From Nostoc sp. 'Peltigera membranacea cyanobiont' N6 (GTDB lineage Bacteria > Cyanobacteriota > Cyanobacteriia > Cyanobacteriales > Nostocaceae), in contig NZ_CP026681.1 of NCBI RefSeq assembly GCF_002949735.1, positions 5,052,001 through 5,116,000 on the forward strand: a stretch of 64,000 nt of DNA. Reading direction: 5' to 3'. The translations under genes and the position numbers were made by a program. Below are positions 1 to 6,728 of this stretch, one piece after another; position 1 is the stretch's first letter; each line of letters begins with the position of its first letter. Below the pieces are notes generated by a model, which did no database searches, was not told where the DNA came from, and saw only the letters and a list, made by a program, of their open reading frames with translations.

Positions 1-163
1 GGGTAATATAAATTCTGCTAATGACATTTGCTTTGTTATTCTGTAACCACTTAAGAAGGATGGGTATCTTATGTAAGTCAATAATAACAACAGAACTGCT
101 ATCAGCACGTATAACGATGGTATCAGCATTGCCTACAGGTAAAAAAGCTAACTCACAAGTCAT
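1..163 (-). CDS. MBL-fold hydrolase, N-terminal part (gene runs off the left edge)
   Basis: Reading the minus strand from the ATG at 163-161 gives 54 open codons before the window ends. The product begins MTCELAFLPVGNADTIVIRA and continues with a VVIIDL strand and ...SRIYIT. A hydrophobic strand, GNAD and a short strand ending in an acidic residue are the usual opening of ComEC-like metallo-beta-lactamase-fold proteins; the metal-binding HxHxDH would follow just outside the window. The start lies 10 bp past the stop of the methylase, so the two are probably co-transcribed. The fold is inferred from the N-terminus only and the substrate is unknown. It is probably CAST cargo. Confidence 0.5.
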   Translation of the reverse strand, partial: MTCELAFLPVGNADTIVIRADSSSVVIIDLHKIPILLKWLQNNKANVISRIYIT

Positions 164-172
164 AAAAATATT

Positions 173-2932
173 TTACGTCTCTATCCCTAGTTCTTCAGTC
201 AGTTCTTCGTCAGTTAAGTAGGGACGAGGTGTGTGGCGAAAGCGTCTAATAGCCCAAGGACGTTGAGCAAGTTCCGCGAAAGTCTCTACATCTTCACTGA
301 GTTCTGCTTCAAACACTGTACCATCAAGTGCCCAACCAGGAATCTCTGGCAAAATCGGTAGCCATTCTTCTCGATTATCATCCATTAGCCCATTTAAATA
401 AAGGCGAATTTGACTATTATCTTCGGATATTTCTAAAACTTGACCACGTACCGTAAATGTGGACTTTGTTCGTTCCGATTTCCAATCCTCTAATTCTGGA
501 GGAATTCCTGTTCGGGCTATTTCCATCCAGCTAGGATTCCCATATGATTCTTCTACCAGTTTGTCTAATTGCTCACGCATTTCATCTGGTTGAGTTATAG
601 GAAGATAATTTTGATCCCGTAAAATAATTTGCTCGGTGATTTTAATAATTCGCAAGTCTATAGTTTGCGGTAACTGAATTTTACAAAGTTCATCTAATGT
701 TATTTCATGTGTTTTACGTCCAATTAAAGAGAGTGCATTACATATCCTTGATGTAAGGATACCTAGAAGCCATAATATTTGCTGTTTGTAGTCAAGTTGT
801 TCCCATCCTTTAGGAAATCTATCGTTCTCATATCCTTGAACATACTTACCTGCCTCCTGTGCGGGAAGAACACAAAATATATTGTTATCAGGACAAAGAC
901 CAATATTATCCAGTTGAGCAGCAAGAGGATATACAGATCCACGATTAACTTTTCGTCCAATAAATATTTTTGGTAAATCCAAAAGTTGAGCATTTTCTAA
1001 TCGAGAACTTTCTAGGTATTCTCTTCCATACCTCAGCCAACGCTCTTGCTCAGGAACTCTTTTTGGATCTGCCCATAACCGTTTTTTATCACGCCACTTC
1101 ATGCGCCAGTTAAGCTTACACATAGTATTAGGCGGACATTCACTAACTGGTTTATAGTGTTTGCTAGGAGTTACACCATTAAAAACAAAGAAAAGTTTTC
1201 CTAAAGAAATAGTAGGAACAGTAATATTTATTGGTGGTGCTGTAATTGATGCCCAATTATTGTTATCAGAATCAGAATTTAATTGTGCAATCCAAGTTTT
1301 ACCAAGAAAACCGTTATCACGAGTATCAGGACTCTTCATTTGAGAAAAAATTGCCCGTGCAGCAGTTGGTAGTATTATTTGAGGCTTGCCCACACTACCC
1401 AAAACAACACACACATCTTGGTTTGCATCAATTCCTACATTACCTGCCGGACATTGCCATACTTCAAAGATGTGACAATATTCAGCCAGTAACTTTCTCG
1501 CATTTGCTATGCCATGACTTGAAGCTGTTAAAAAAGATTGAGGCAGGATGAAAGCAAACTGAGTATCTTTTTCTAACCAGCCTAAAACTGTTTCTATAAA
1601 TTTTGCTGATCGTTGAGTATTGCCATCTTCTGCAAAAGGAGGGTTTGCAACAATAACACGCGGCTTGATGCCTATATTTTCCCTAGTTAACTTCTCATAG
1701 TCTTTATGGGAAAAGTGAGAAGGGAAGGGAAACGGAACATCCTTACCGAGCGACTCTCTTGCTAAGGTGTATCGAAGTTGTGTTACTAAATCAGCATATT
1801 GATCTAAATCATTACCTGCAACGTGCTGTGCAAGATAAAGCCTTCGTTCTTTAATATCTTCTGGAATATCAGACATTCCTGCAAGACGAGACGTAGCAGC
1901 CAATAAGAGACTACCTGAACCTGCTGCTGGGTCAAAAATTACTCTTTCCTCTGGACGTAGGCGTTCTAAAGGAAGTAACTCAAGCATACGTTCAGCGATC
2001 GCAACTGGAGTGTAATGTCGTTGTAAATCACTCCATTTTTCACCCTCAATATCGTTGGGTAATTCTTTGATAGCACGTTCGTACAGCAATCCAACGTCTT
2101 TATGATCGACTAGGGCAAAGCTAACTCGACTCCCTAAATTGGCAGCTAAATGCTGCAATATTCTATCATTTAAATAAGGTATTGAGTCTTCTAAAGCCTT
2201 TTTAAAAAAACCATTAGCACGAGGTACTGTGCGATATAGCAAAGCGCGAGGATCATCAGTTGGAATATTTGAGTCAGTACCAAAAAAGCCTTTGTCTTCC
2301 AAAATCCGTGCTGCCAAAAATGCGATCGCTACACGAATTGCATGTCCTGCTATCTCTCCACGAGAGGATATGGAATTTTGTGGATATGTTAGTTTATCTT
2401 GAATACCAATTTCTGCAAGTGTTCCTTTAATTGCATCCTGGAATGCTTTATCCAGTTCGGCTCTTTGTCTAAGTAGAAATGATAAGCTATTTTTGGAAAC
2501 TGATTCTTCCAAATCAGCAAGTGTTAGTTGACCACTACGGAATTCTGCAAGTGCTTTGGGAGTAAATAAGTAACTACTTGGTGCAGCAAGTTCTATAGCC
2601 AAAGAATCTGGTTCTACTAAGCGCTCCTTTAATCTACCTGATGGATCGATATACTCAAGGAGATATTCTCCATCTGAAATTAAAAGCCCTGCACGAATGG
2701 GCCAGTCACGCAACCGTCTTTTCCATTGCTCTAAATCTGACGGCGCAACAGATTGCACCATAAACGCCAGATTAGTTGCACTAGGGCGTAGTCCATAATC
2801 TGTCCACAACGCATTTACCGCTACAGGTTGACTATCCTGTAAGGCTGGAGGGATACGCACATCACGGTGTGGTTCAATATTCCACACTTCACGCGCAGTC
2901 TCAATTACATAATTAAGTCCCTTTCCAGCCAT
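173..2932 (-). CDS. N-6 adenine DNA methylase (HsdM-like, long form)
   Basis: The 919-aa product should methylate adenine N6 using S-adenosylmethionine. Visible landmarks are RHYTPVAIAERML near residue 305 (start of the N6_Mtase domain), the SAM-binding DPAAGSGSLLLAA near 334, and the catalytic NPPF at about 430-433. About 300 residues precede the domain and a long C-terminal part could carry target recognition. No helicase or nuclease motor is seen in this chain. It overlaps no neighbour and is followed after 10 bp by the MBL-fold gene. It may be a stand-alone or type I/II-like restriction-modification component; such genes are common CAST cargo. The upstream 450 bp separate it from the divergent MerR-type regulator. 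Confidence 0.8.
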   Translation of the reverse strand: MAGKGLNYVIETAREVWNIEPHRDVRIPPALQDSQPVAVNALWTDYGLRPSATNLAFMVQSVAPSDLEQWKRRLRDWPIRAGLLISDGEYLLEYIDPSGRLKERLVEPDSLAIELAAPSSYLFTPKALAEFRSGQLTLADLEESVSKNSLSFLLRQRAELDKAFQDAIKGTLAEIGIQDKLTYPQNSISSRGEIAGHAIRVAIAFLAARILEDKGFFGTDSNIPTDDPRALLYRTVPRANGFFKKALEDSIPYLNDRILQHLAANLGSRVSFALVDHKDVGLLYERAIKELPNDIEGEKWSDLQRHYTPVAIAERMLELLPLERLRPEERVIFDPAAGSGSLLLAATSRLAGMSDIPEDIKERRLYLAQHVAGNDLDQYADLVTQLRYTLARESLGKDVPFPFPSHFSHKDYEKLTRENIGIKPRVIVANPPFAEDGNTQRSAKFIETVLGWLEKDTQFAFILPQSFLTASSHGIANARKLLAEYCHIFEVWQCPAGNVGIDANQDVCVVLGSVGKPQIILPTAARAIFSQMKSPDTRDNGFLGKTWIAQLNSDSDNNNWASITAPPINITVPTISLGKLFFVFNGVTPSKHYKPVSECPPNTMCKLNWRMKWRDKKRLWADPKRVPEQERWLRYGREYLESSRLENAQLLDLPKIFIGRKVNRGSVYPLAAQLDNIGLCPDNNIFCVLPAQEAGKYVQGYENDRFPKGWEQLDYKQQILWLLGILTSRICNALSLIGRKTHEITLDELCKIQLPQTIDLRIIKITEQIILRDQNYLPITQPDEMREQLDKLVEESYGNPSWMEIARTGIPPELEDWKSERTKSTFTVRGQVLEISEDNSQIRLYLNGLMDDNREEWLPILPEIPGWALDGTVFEAELSEDVETFAELAQRPWAIRRFRHTPRPYLTDEELTEELGIET

Positions 2933-3381
2933 TTTAAAATTACGTTTACTACAGAATTTATAATCTTCAAGTGATGTAGCTTAGATTACCAATATGGGTT
3001 CCACTTGTCATCACTATATTGGAAATCGACCATTGAAAGCGATCGATTTCAATGGTCGTAGAGAACGAATAATCGCTCAGAGCAGTTAAGGTAGTCGGCT
3101 AGCACTGCATGAATACTGCTAGTTTTGGCTTGTATTTACTTGACTTATAAGTTAAACAAAGCTCAATATCTAAGATCCAGCCAAAACTTTTTTATATTAA
3201 TATTGCTTGATATTATCACTTTGTTGTACAAAATCAGTTATTTGTGTAACAAAGTTTTGTAATAACCCTTTTATTAGTACAAAATCGTACTCGCTAGTGG
3301 TTTTGGTATAATTCAAGGCAAACTCTAGCTCTTAGAGACTAAAGCCTGAAATGAAGTACCCAAGTAGATAAGGTAACGAGT
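2933..3381. promoter_or_regulatory. Divergent intergenic region with repeated motif and promoter of the CvkR-like gene
   Basis: This 449-bp stretch separates the minus-strand methylase from the plus-strand MerR-type gene. The ten-mer GTACAAAATC occurs twice in direct orientation, at 3226-3235 and 3277-3286 (51 bp apart). Between them are AT-rich inverted motifs such as TTTGTgtaACAAA. A perfect -10 hexamer TATAAT lies at 3307-3312, 70 bp before the start codon, without a clear -35. The repeats just upstream would suit autoregulation, but no operator is proven. The CvkR operator as I remember it (AnnACATnATGTnnT) is not seen. An inverted repeat ATTGAAA...TTTCAAT surrounds a GCGATCG at about 3033-3055. 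Confidence 0.4.
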
Positions 3382-3888
3382 ATGAACCAGATGTCAGGTT
3401 TTACAAGGCAAGAGACAATGCATCTGGCAGGTTGTACTTCCAGCCGACTTGCCTATCTGGAGAAGGTAGGTCTGGTCATTCCATACAGATTTGGGATTAA
3501 TGCAAGACCAACTGTAGTTTTTAGCTGGGAGCAGCTTCTAGAAATACGAGCTATCAGAAATTTAAGAAAAAATATCTCTCTACAAACAGTCAGAAAGATA
3601 ATAAAATTTTTAGACGATAGCGGTTATGATAACGGCTTGAGGGATAAACAGTTAATTGTTATCGGCGATGAAGTTTTCTGGGTTAAGCAAGACTGGTCAG
3701 ACTTTGGCGAAAATTTGCCCACAACTGTAAAAGTAGCAGACAAAAGTAATAAGCAAGTAGGTCAGTACGTTCTACTTGTGATACCTTCACTAATAGATAT
3801 TGTGAATGAAATTTGGGAAGCTGCTAGACAGTCGAAAGTAATAGACTTCAAAAGCTTTGAGCAAAGAGCAAAAGTTTTGCCAGCTTAG
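3382..3888 (+). CDS. cvkR: MerR-type winged-helix regulator, probable CvkR-like CAST repressor
   Basis: The 168-aa product starts with a MerR-type winged helix-turn-helix: FTRQETMHLAGCTSSRLAYL (residues about 7-26), a wing with VVFSWEQLLEIRAIRNLR, then a helix with SLQTVRKIIKFL. The C-terminal half is short, unlike metal-sensing MerR proteins and without their cysteine motif. V-K CASTs encode a MerR-type repressor, CvkR, next to cas12k, where it represses cas12k and tnsB. The location inside this element, size and fold fit that role. The gene symbol is an inference from context. An alternative is the DNA-binding half of a DUF433/VapB45-type antitoxin, but no partner toxin follows. The frame appears intact although its targets here are mostly deleted. 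Confidence 0.6.
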   Translation: MNQMSGFTRQETMHLAGCTSSRLAYLEKVGLVIPYRFGINARPTVVFSWEQLLEIRAIRNLRKNISLQTVRKIIKFLDDSGYDNGLRDKQLIVIGDEVFWVKQDWSDFGENLPTTVKVADKSNKQVGQYVLLVIPSLIDIVNEIWEAARQSKVIDFKSFEQRAKVLPA

Positions 3889-4044
3889 TTATATTCCGCA
3901 GCATTGATTTCATGTATTTGAGCTTTTACAGGCATAGATAACCCTACTCTGTGTCCAAACTGTGATATTCCTTGGGTATTGAGTGAAAAAGCCATTATCT
4001 TTTACGTTGATATGCTCCCAAGTGCGATCGCACTCTAAAGTCAC

Positions 4045-4479
4045 TCACAAACTTGCTAATTTTGTCAACTCTATTCGCCAATCTTCATCATGCCGTAGAG
4101 TAAGGATATGGTAACTAGTATTGTGCTTGAGATTATCCCGTTCAATTTGGTCTTGCTTGCGTTTTTCAGGGCTATCATGAACTGAACCGTCGCAGAAAAC
4201 AGCAATGTAATTTTCTTTATAAAGAAAATCTGGCTTACAGTTTGACTCTGGAATCAATTCCTGTGCAGTGTCGGGTAATTTATATCCACTGTGATATATT
4301 TCATGTAAAACTATGCGTTCAAATTCAGAATTAGGGTCTGTTTGTTGCAGCAGTTGTTGATACTGTTCATCACGACATATTCCTTCTATCTGCACTGTAC
4401 TTTTTTGCAATTCGTCAAGTAAGGGTTTGATGAGATGGCGATTTATCAAAGCATGGTCGAACTCGTTGCGCTCTCGCAT
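4045..4479 (-). pseudogene. C-terminal remnant of a large DEAD/DEAH helicase (DUF1998 type) with nuclease-like tail
   Basis: The 144-aa frame looks like the extreme C-terminus of the large cyanobacterial helicases that end in a Vsr/PD-(D/E)XK-like module. The core is NCKPDFLY followed by IAVFCDGSVHDSPEKRKQDQ, with the acidic and lysine residues such folds use, and YHILTLR near the end. The helicase motor is absent. In frame, a TGA stands directly upstream of the ATG at 4479, and past that point the opposite strand is cas12k. So helicase and cas12k fragments abut head to head and share 45 bp of annotated frame. A single deletion removing both 5' halves explains this. Whether the fragment is expressed is unknown. 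Confidence 0.6.
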
Positions 4480-5136
4480 ATCTGCTCAAAAATAACGCTA
4501 GATAGAATTAATAACCCTTTCCCTCGCCCCAGCAAGCCTAATTATCAAGGTCAACCCTCAATCCTAGTTGGCGTTAGTTTTGGTCTAAAAAAGCCAGTCA
4601 CAGTAGCGGTGGTAGATGTTGTTAAAAATGAAGTTCTAGCTTATCGCAGTGTAAAACAACTACTTGGTGAAAACTACAATCTTCTCAATCGTCAGCGACA
4701 ACAACAGCAACGCCTGTCTCACGAACGACACAAAGCTCAGAAACAGAATGCGCCAAACTCCTTTGGTGAATCAGAGTTAGGGCAATATATAGATAGATTA
4801 TTAGCAGATGCAATTATTCCGATCGCCAAAACCTATCAAGCAGACAGCATAGTTATGCCAAAACTCCGCGATATGCGTGAGCAAATCAGTAGCGAAATCC
4901 AATCCAGAGGAGAAAAGAAATGTCCTGGTTACAAGGAAGCTCAACAAAAATATGCCAAAGAATATCGTATAAGCATTCATCGCTGGAGTTACGGTCGATT
5001 AATTGAGAGTATTAAATCCCAAGCTGCAAAAGTCGGAATTTCTACTGAAATTGGTACACAGCCAATCAAAGGTAGTCCACAAGAAAAAGCGGGAAATTTA
5101 GCCGTCTTTGCTTACCAAGAACGTCAAGCCGCTTAA
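4435..5136 (+). pseudogene. cas12k: Cas12k (type V-K CRISPR effector), C-terminal third only
   Basis: From about residue 30 onward the frame matches the C-terminus of Cas12k, the nuclease-dead guide-RNA effector of V-K CASTs. Recognisable blocks are SILVGVSFGLKKPVTVAVVD, LAYRSVKQLLGENYNLLNRQ, LSHERHKAQK, ELGQYIDRLLADAI, QQKYAKEYRISIHRWSYGRL and GSPQEKAGNLAVFAYQERQA. Full Cas12k is about 640 aa; some 420 N-terminal residues, including the PAM-interacting and REC regions, are missing. The first 15-20 codons overlap the helicase remnant on the other strand and are not Cas12k-like. The reading frame of the rest is undamaged, suggesting a fairly recent deletion. It is followed by its tracrRNA locus. 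Confidence 0.93.
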
Positions 5137-5169
5137 ATTTAATTCACTAATCCGAACCTAGAAAATATA

Positions 5170-5243
5170 ATATTTTTATAACAGCGCCGCAGTTCATGCT
5201 CTTTTGAGCCAATGTACTGTGAAAAATCTGGGTTAGTTTGGTG
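5170..5243 (+). ncRNA. tracrRNA of the V-K CAST, 5' part only (truncated)
   Basis: Downstream of cas12k, where V-K systems encode tracrRNA, the stretch AACAGCGCCGCAGTTCATGC followed by a GCTC-TTTT-GAGC hairpin (5198-5209) and GGGTTAGTTTGG (5230-5241) closely resembles the first third of known CAST tracrRNAs. The remainder, normally well over 100 nt with further hairpins and the anti-repeat, is absent: CRISPR repeat sequence begins only about 20 bp later at 5262. The intervening 5244-5261 could be the end of a former spacer. The RNA therefore cannot pair with the crRNA repeat in the normal way. Exact ends are approximate. Confidence 0.75.
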
Positions 5244-5261
5244 GTTATTGGGTATTTCCTG

Positions 5262-5371
5262 GTTTCAACAACCATCCCGGCTTGGGGTGGGTTGAAAGTT
5301 GCCAGTGCACGATAGCAAAAAAACCAATAAAAAGTTTCAACAATCATTCCGGCTTGGGGTGGGTTGGAAAG
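5262..5371 (+). CRISPR. Type V-K CRISPR array, two repeats and one spacer
   Basis: Repeat 1 (5262-5298, 37 nt) begins GTTTCAACAACCATCCCGGC and ends GGGTGGGTTGAAAG, as in characterised V-K CAST arrays. The spacer is 35 nt (5299-5333), with an A-rich 3' half. Repeat 2 (5334-5371) is decayed: two C-to-T changes (CAATCATTCC) and an extra G near its end, giving 38 nt. A degenerate last repeat marks the distal end of an array, so the leader-proximal repeats have probably been lost with the tracrRNA 3' part. No cas1/cas2 is nearby, as usual for these systems. Confidence 0.93.
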
Positions 5372-5419
5372 TTTTCTCCACTTGTGTTTATTGTTTTGCT
5401 AATTGCTATTTTTGTTAAG

Positions 5420-5473
5420 GTTTCATAGATATATTTTTAAATAGGAGGGTTGAAAGGCGCACTTCGTTCGGGA
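5420..5473 (+). CRISPR. Delocalised divergent repeat with tRNA-Pro homing spacer
   Basis: A 37-nt block at 5420-5456 keeps only the two ends of the repeat, GTTTCA and AGGAGGGTTGAAAG, with an AT-rich unrelated centre. It is followed at 5457-5473 by GCGCACTTCGTTCGGGA, an exact 17-nt match to the D-arm/anticodon region of tRNA-Pro(CGG) on the minus strand (5723 down to 5707). In the tRNA the match is preceded by GGTA (5727-5724), fitting the GTN PAM of Cas12k. After 17 nt the identity stops. This is the layout of the short-spacer homing crRNAs that steer V-K CASTs to tRNA genes. Confidence 0.93.
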
Positions 5474-5536
5474 GTCTTATGATCTTTGGAATTATATTTA
5501 GAAACGTAGTGAAGTCAACTCCAATTAATCAAAATA

Positions 5537-5658
5537 ACGACACTAATTTGCGAAAACTTAGCATAATTAAATTGCCTATAAAAAACAGAAAGATCGACAT
5601 TAGTGTGCGAACAACGACACTAATTTGCGAATCGCGACATATAATCTGCGAATGTACA
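5537..5658 (-). mobile_element. CAST right end with four TnsB-type binding repeats
   Basis: Four related sites lie in one orientation: CGACACTAATTTGCGAA at 5538-5554 and again at 5615-5631, CGACATTAGTGTGCGAA at 5595-5611, and CGACATATAATCTGCGAA at 5635-5652. The last abuts TGTACA (5653-5658), the terminal hexamer of Tn7-like/CAST ends. The following five bases CTAGA (5659-5663) are the candidate target duplication, which can only be verified at the left end. The terminus is 65 bp from the PAM-proximal base of the tRNA protospacer, inside the 60-66 bp insertion window of V-K CASTs. Confidence 0.9.
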
Positions 5659-5671
5659 CTAGAAGTACAAA

Positions 5672-5745
5672 TCGGGATGACTGGATTCGAACCAGCGGCC
5701 CCTTCGTCCCGAACGAAGTGCGCTACCAAGCTGCGCCACATCCCG
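5672..5745 (-). tRNA. tRNA-Pro (anticodon CGG), CAST attachment target
   Basis: The minus strand folds as a full cloverleaf of 74 nt: acceptor CGGGATG/CATCCCG with discriminator A, D arm with GCGC...GCGC, anticodon stem CTTCG/CGAAG around loop TTCGGGA (anticodon CGG), and T arm CTGG-TTCGAAT-CCAG. CCA is not encoded. The CAST right end lies 13 bp beyond its 3' end, so the tRNA is intact and a downstream terminator or flank may have been displaced by the insertion. Confidence 0.97.
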
Positions 5746-6070
5746 CCATAAAAATGGCATTGTAAATTCAGAATATCACAATCTGTGCCAAATTACAGAA
5801 TTACATCTATGAGTCTATCCCCACTAAATACAAAGAATATGCCGATCTGCTTTTCAATAAGGAGGTCGAGGTATACTTTTTTGGTAACACAGCATAACCC
5901 ATAGCGAAAGCGACAACCAAAGAACTTGGTGCATCAAAACCTAAATGAACCCCCATAATATAGGGCGAGTGGCTATAATCATTGGTGCAGTGAGGATTAT
6001 AGCCTTGAATATTCCAGCGACATTAACTTGTTAAGACGGCATTTAATTTGTTAACCGACAGAAATATTCT
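5746..6070. other. Intergenic region upstream of tRNA-Pro; hairpin and possible second set of TnsB-like sites
   Basis: No gene longer than about 50 codons is supported; a 50-codon minus-strand frame starting at 5957 is not recognised. A perfect 10-bp inverted repeat GGCTATAATC...GATTATAGCC spans 5971-6004. At 6018-6034 and 6037-6054 lie CGACATTAACTTGTTAA and CGGCATTTAATTTGTTAA, which align with the CAST right-end sites (CGACACTAATTTGCGAA) except for the last four bases. They could be traces of another related transposon end. No TGTACA terminus accompanies them. Confidence 0.4.
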
Positions 6071-6460
6071 CTATCTGCTTACTCTAGAAGGTTCAACCCA
6101 CTCATCCCAAGAACTATCGTAGCCATCATAAGTAATTTTATAAAGATTGTTACTAACTTCTAAAACCTGCCCTTGATACCATTTCCCCTTCCACAAAATT
6201 CTCACTGAATCTCCAGCTTGAAATGATGCCCGGAAGCGTGCATTGCCAACCCATTCATTCCAGGAACTATCATAACCATCGTATGTAATGTAGCACTTCT
6301 CATCATTAACCTTAAGTACCGTTGCTGGATACCATGCTTGCTTCCAAAGAACCTCAGCTTTTTGTCCCACAGAACAGGGTGAGGCAGCTAAAGCACCAGG
6401 AATCAGTGTTCCTACCCAAGTTGCCATGAAAATAGCACCAAACAATACTTTGTTTTTCAT
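6071..6460 (-). CDS. Secreted protein with two Tudor-knot/agenet-like repeats
   Basis: From the ATG at 6460 the product is 129 aa; an upstream TTG would add six residues, but GAGG lies 12 bp before the ATG. It opens with a signal peptide (MKNKVLFGAIFMATWVGTLI, cleavage after ALAA). Two near-identical repeats of about 50 residues follow, each with a basic tryptophan strand (WKQAWYPATVLKV; WKGKWYQGQVLEV) and ITYDGYDSSWxEWV. This is the Tudor-knot/agenet-like SH3 barrel pattern. Two cysteines flank the first repeat and could form a disulfide. Its ligand is unknown. It is probably periplasmic or extracellular. Confidence 0.7.
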   Translation of the reverse strand: MKNKVLFGAIFMATWVGTLIPGALAASPCSVGQKAEVLWKQAWYPATVLKVNDEKCYITYDGYDSSWNEWVGNARFRASFQAGDSVRILWKGKWYQGQVLEVSNNLYKITYDGYDSSWDEWVEPSRVSR

Positions 6461-6666
6461 GATTATTTCTATCCTCAAACTGGAAAACGGAATTTTGATA
6501 ATGATTTATGAAAATCTAATTCAAAATTTCCAACTAACTGTTACTATTGTTATGGAGTTAGATTAGCGATCGCCTCAGCAAAAATTATGAACTTTTGCCG
6601 CTAGTTGTGAAGATATCGCATTTGAAATTAACAGCGTTTATAAATTTCAATTATTTGAAAGCCCAA

Positions 6667-6697
6667 GATACTCGACTTATGCAATAAGTCGAGTATC
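6667..6697 (-). repeat. Dispersed hairpin, copy 1 (GATACTCGACTTA stem)
   Basis: A perfect 13-bp inverted repeat, GATACTCGACTTA-tgcaa-TAAGTCGAGTATC, is followed by CTCATT. A second copy with one base-pair change lies at 31313-31343. Both sit just past the 3' ends of minus-strand genes, 32 bases or fewer from the stop, so they may act as terminators or RNA 3' ends. Confidence 0.6.
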
Positions 6698-6728
6698 TCA
6701 TTGTTAGTGTTCATACTGAAGCGGAATT

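Larger units (their letters stand above)
1..5658. mobile_element. Right-hand portion of a degenerate type V-K CRISPR-associated transposon (CAST)
   Basis: The right boundary is firm: four TnsB-type repeats end in TGTACA at 5653-5658, immediately beside tRNA-Pro. Inside lie a cas12k remnant, a tracrRNA remnant, CRISPR repeats of the known V-K type, a homing spacer and a MerR-type regulator. V-K CASTs usually run left end, tnsB, tnsC, tniQ, cargo, cas12k, tracrRNA, array, right end. On that model the methylase, MBL and helicase genes here are cargo. No left end or tns gene is visible up to position 1, so the left boundary given is simply the window edge. The cas12k and tracrRNA deletions mean this copy should no longer be RNA-guided on its own. 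Confidence 0.85.

Noticed and set aside
3221..3240. TGTACA at 3225-3230 as the left end of the CAST
   Set aside because: The following sequence does not contain the TTCGCA...TGTCG type sites found at the right end, and no CTAGA duplication precedes it.
3889..4044. Possible transposase fragment (minus strand TWEHINV) and a 36-codon minus-strand frame
   Set aside because: The similarity covers only a few residues, the frames are very short and a HIP1 octamer contributes part of the sequence.
5479..5751. Plus-strand 90-codon frame over the CAST end and tRNA
   Set aside because: It runs through the TnsB sites and the antisense of tRNA-Pro; it is a chance frame.
6084..6088. CTAGA as a matching target-site duplication for the CAST
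   Set aside because: A five-base match is expected by chance, it is on the wrong side of the tRNA, and no transposon end adjoins it.
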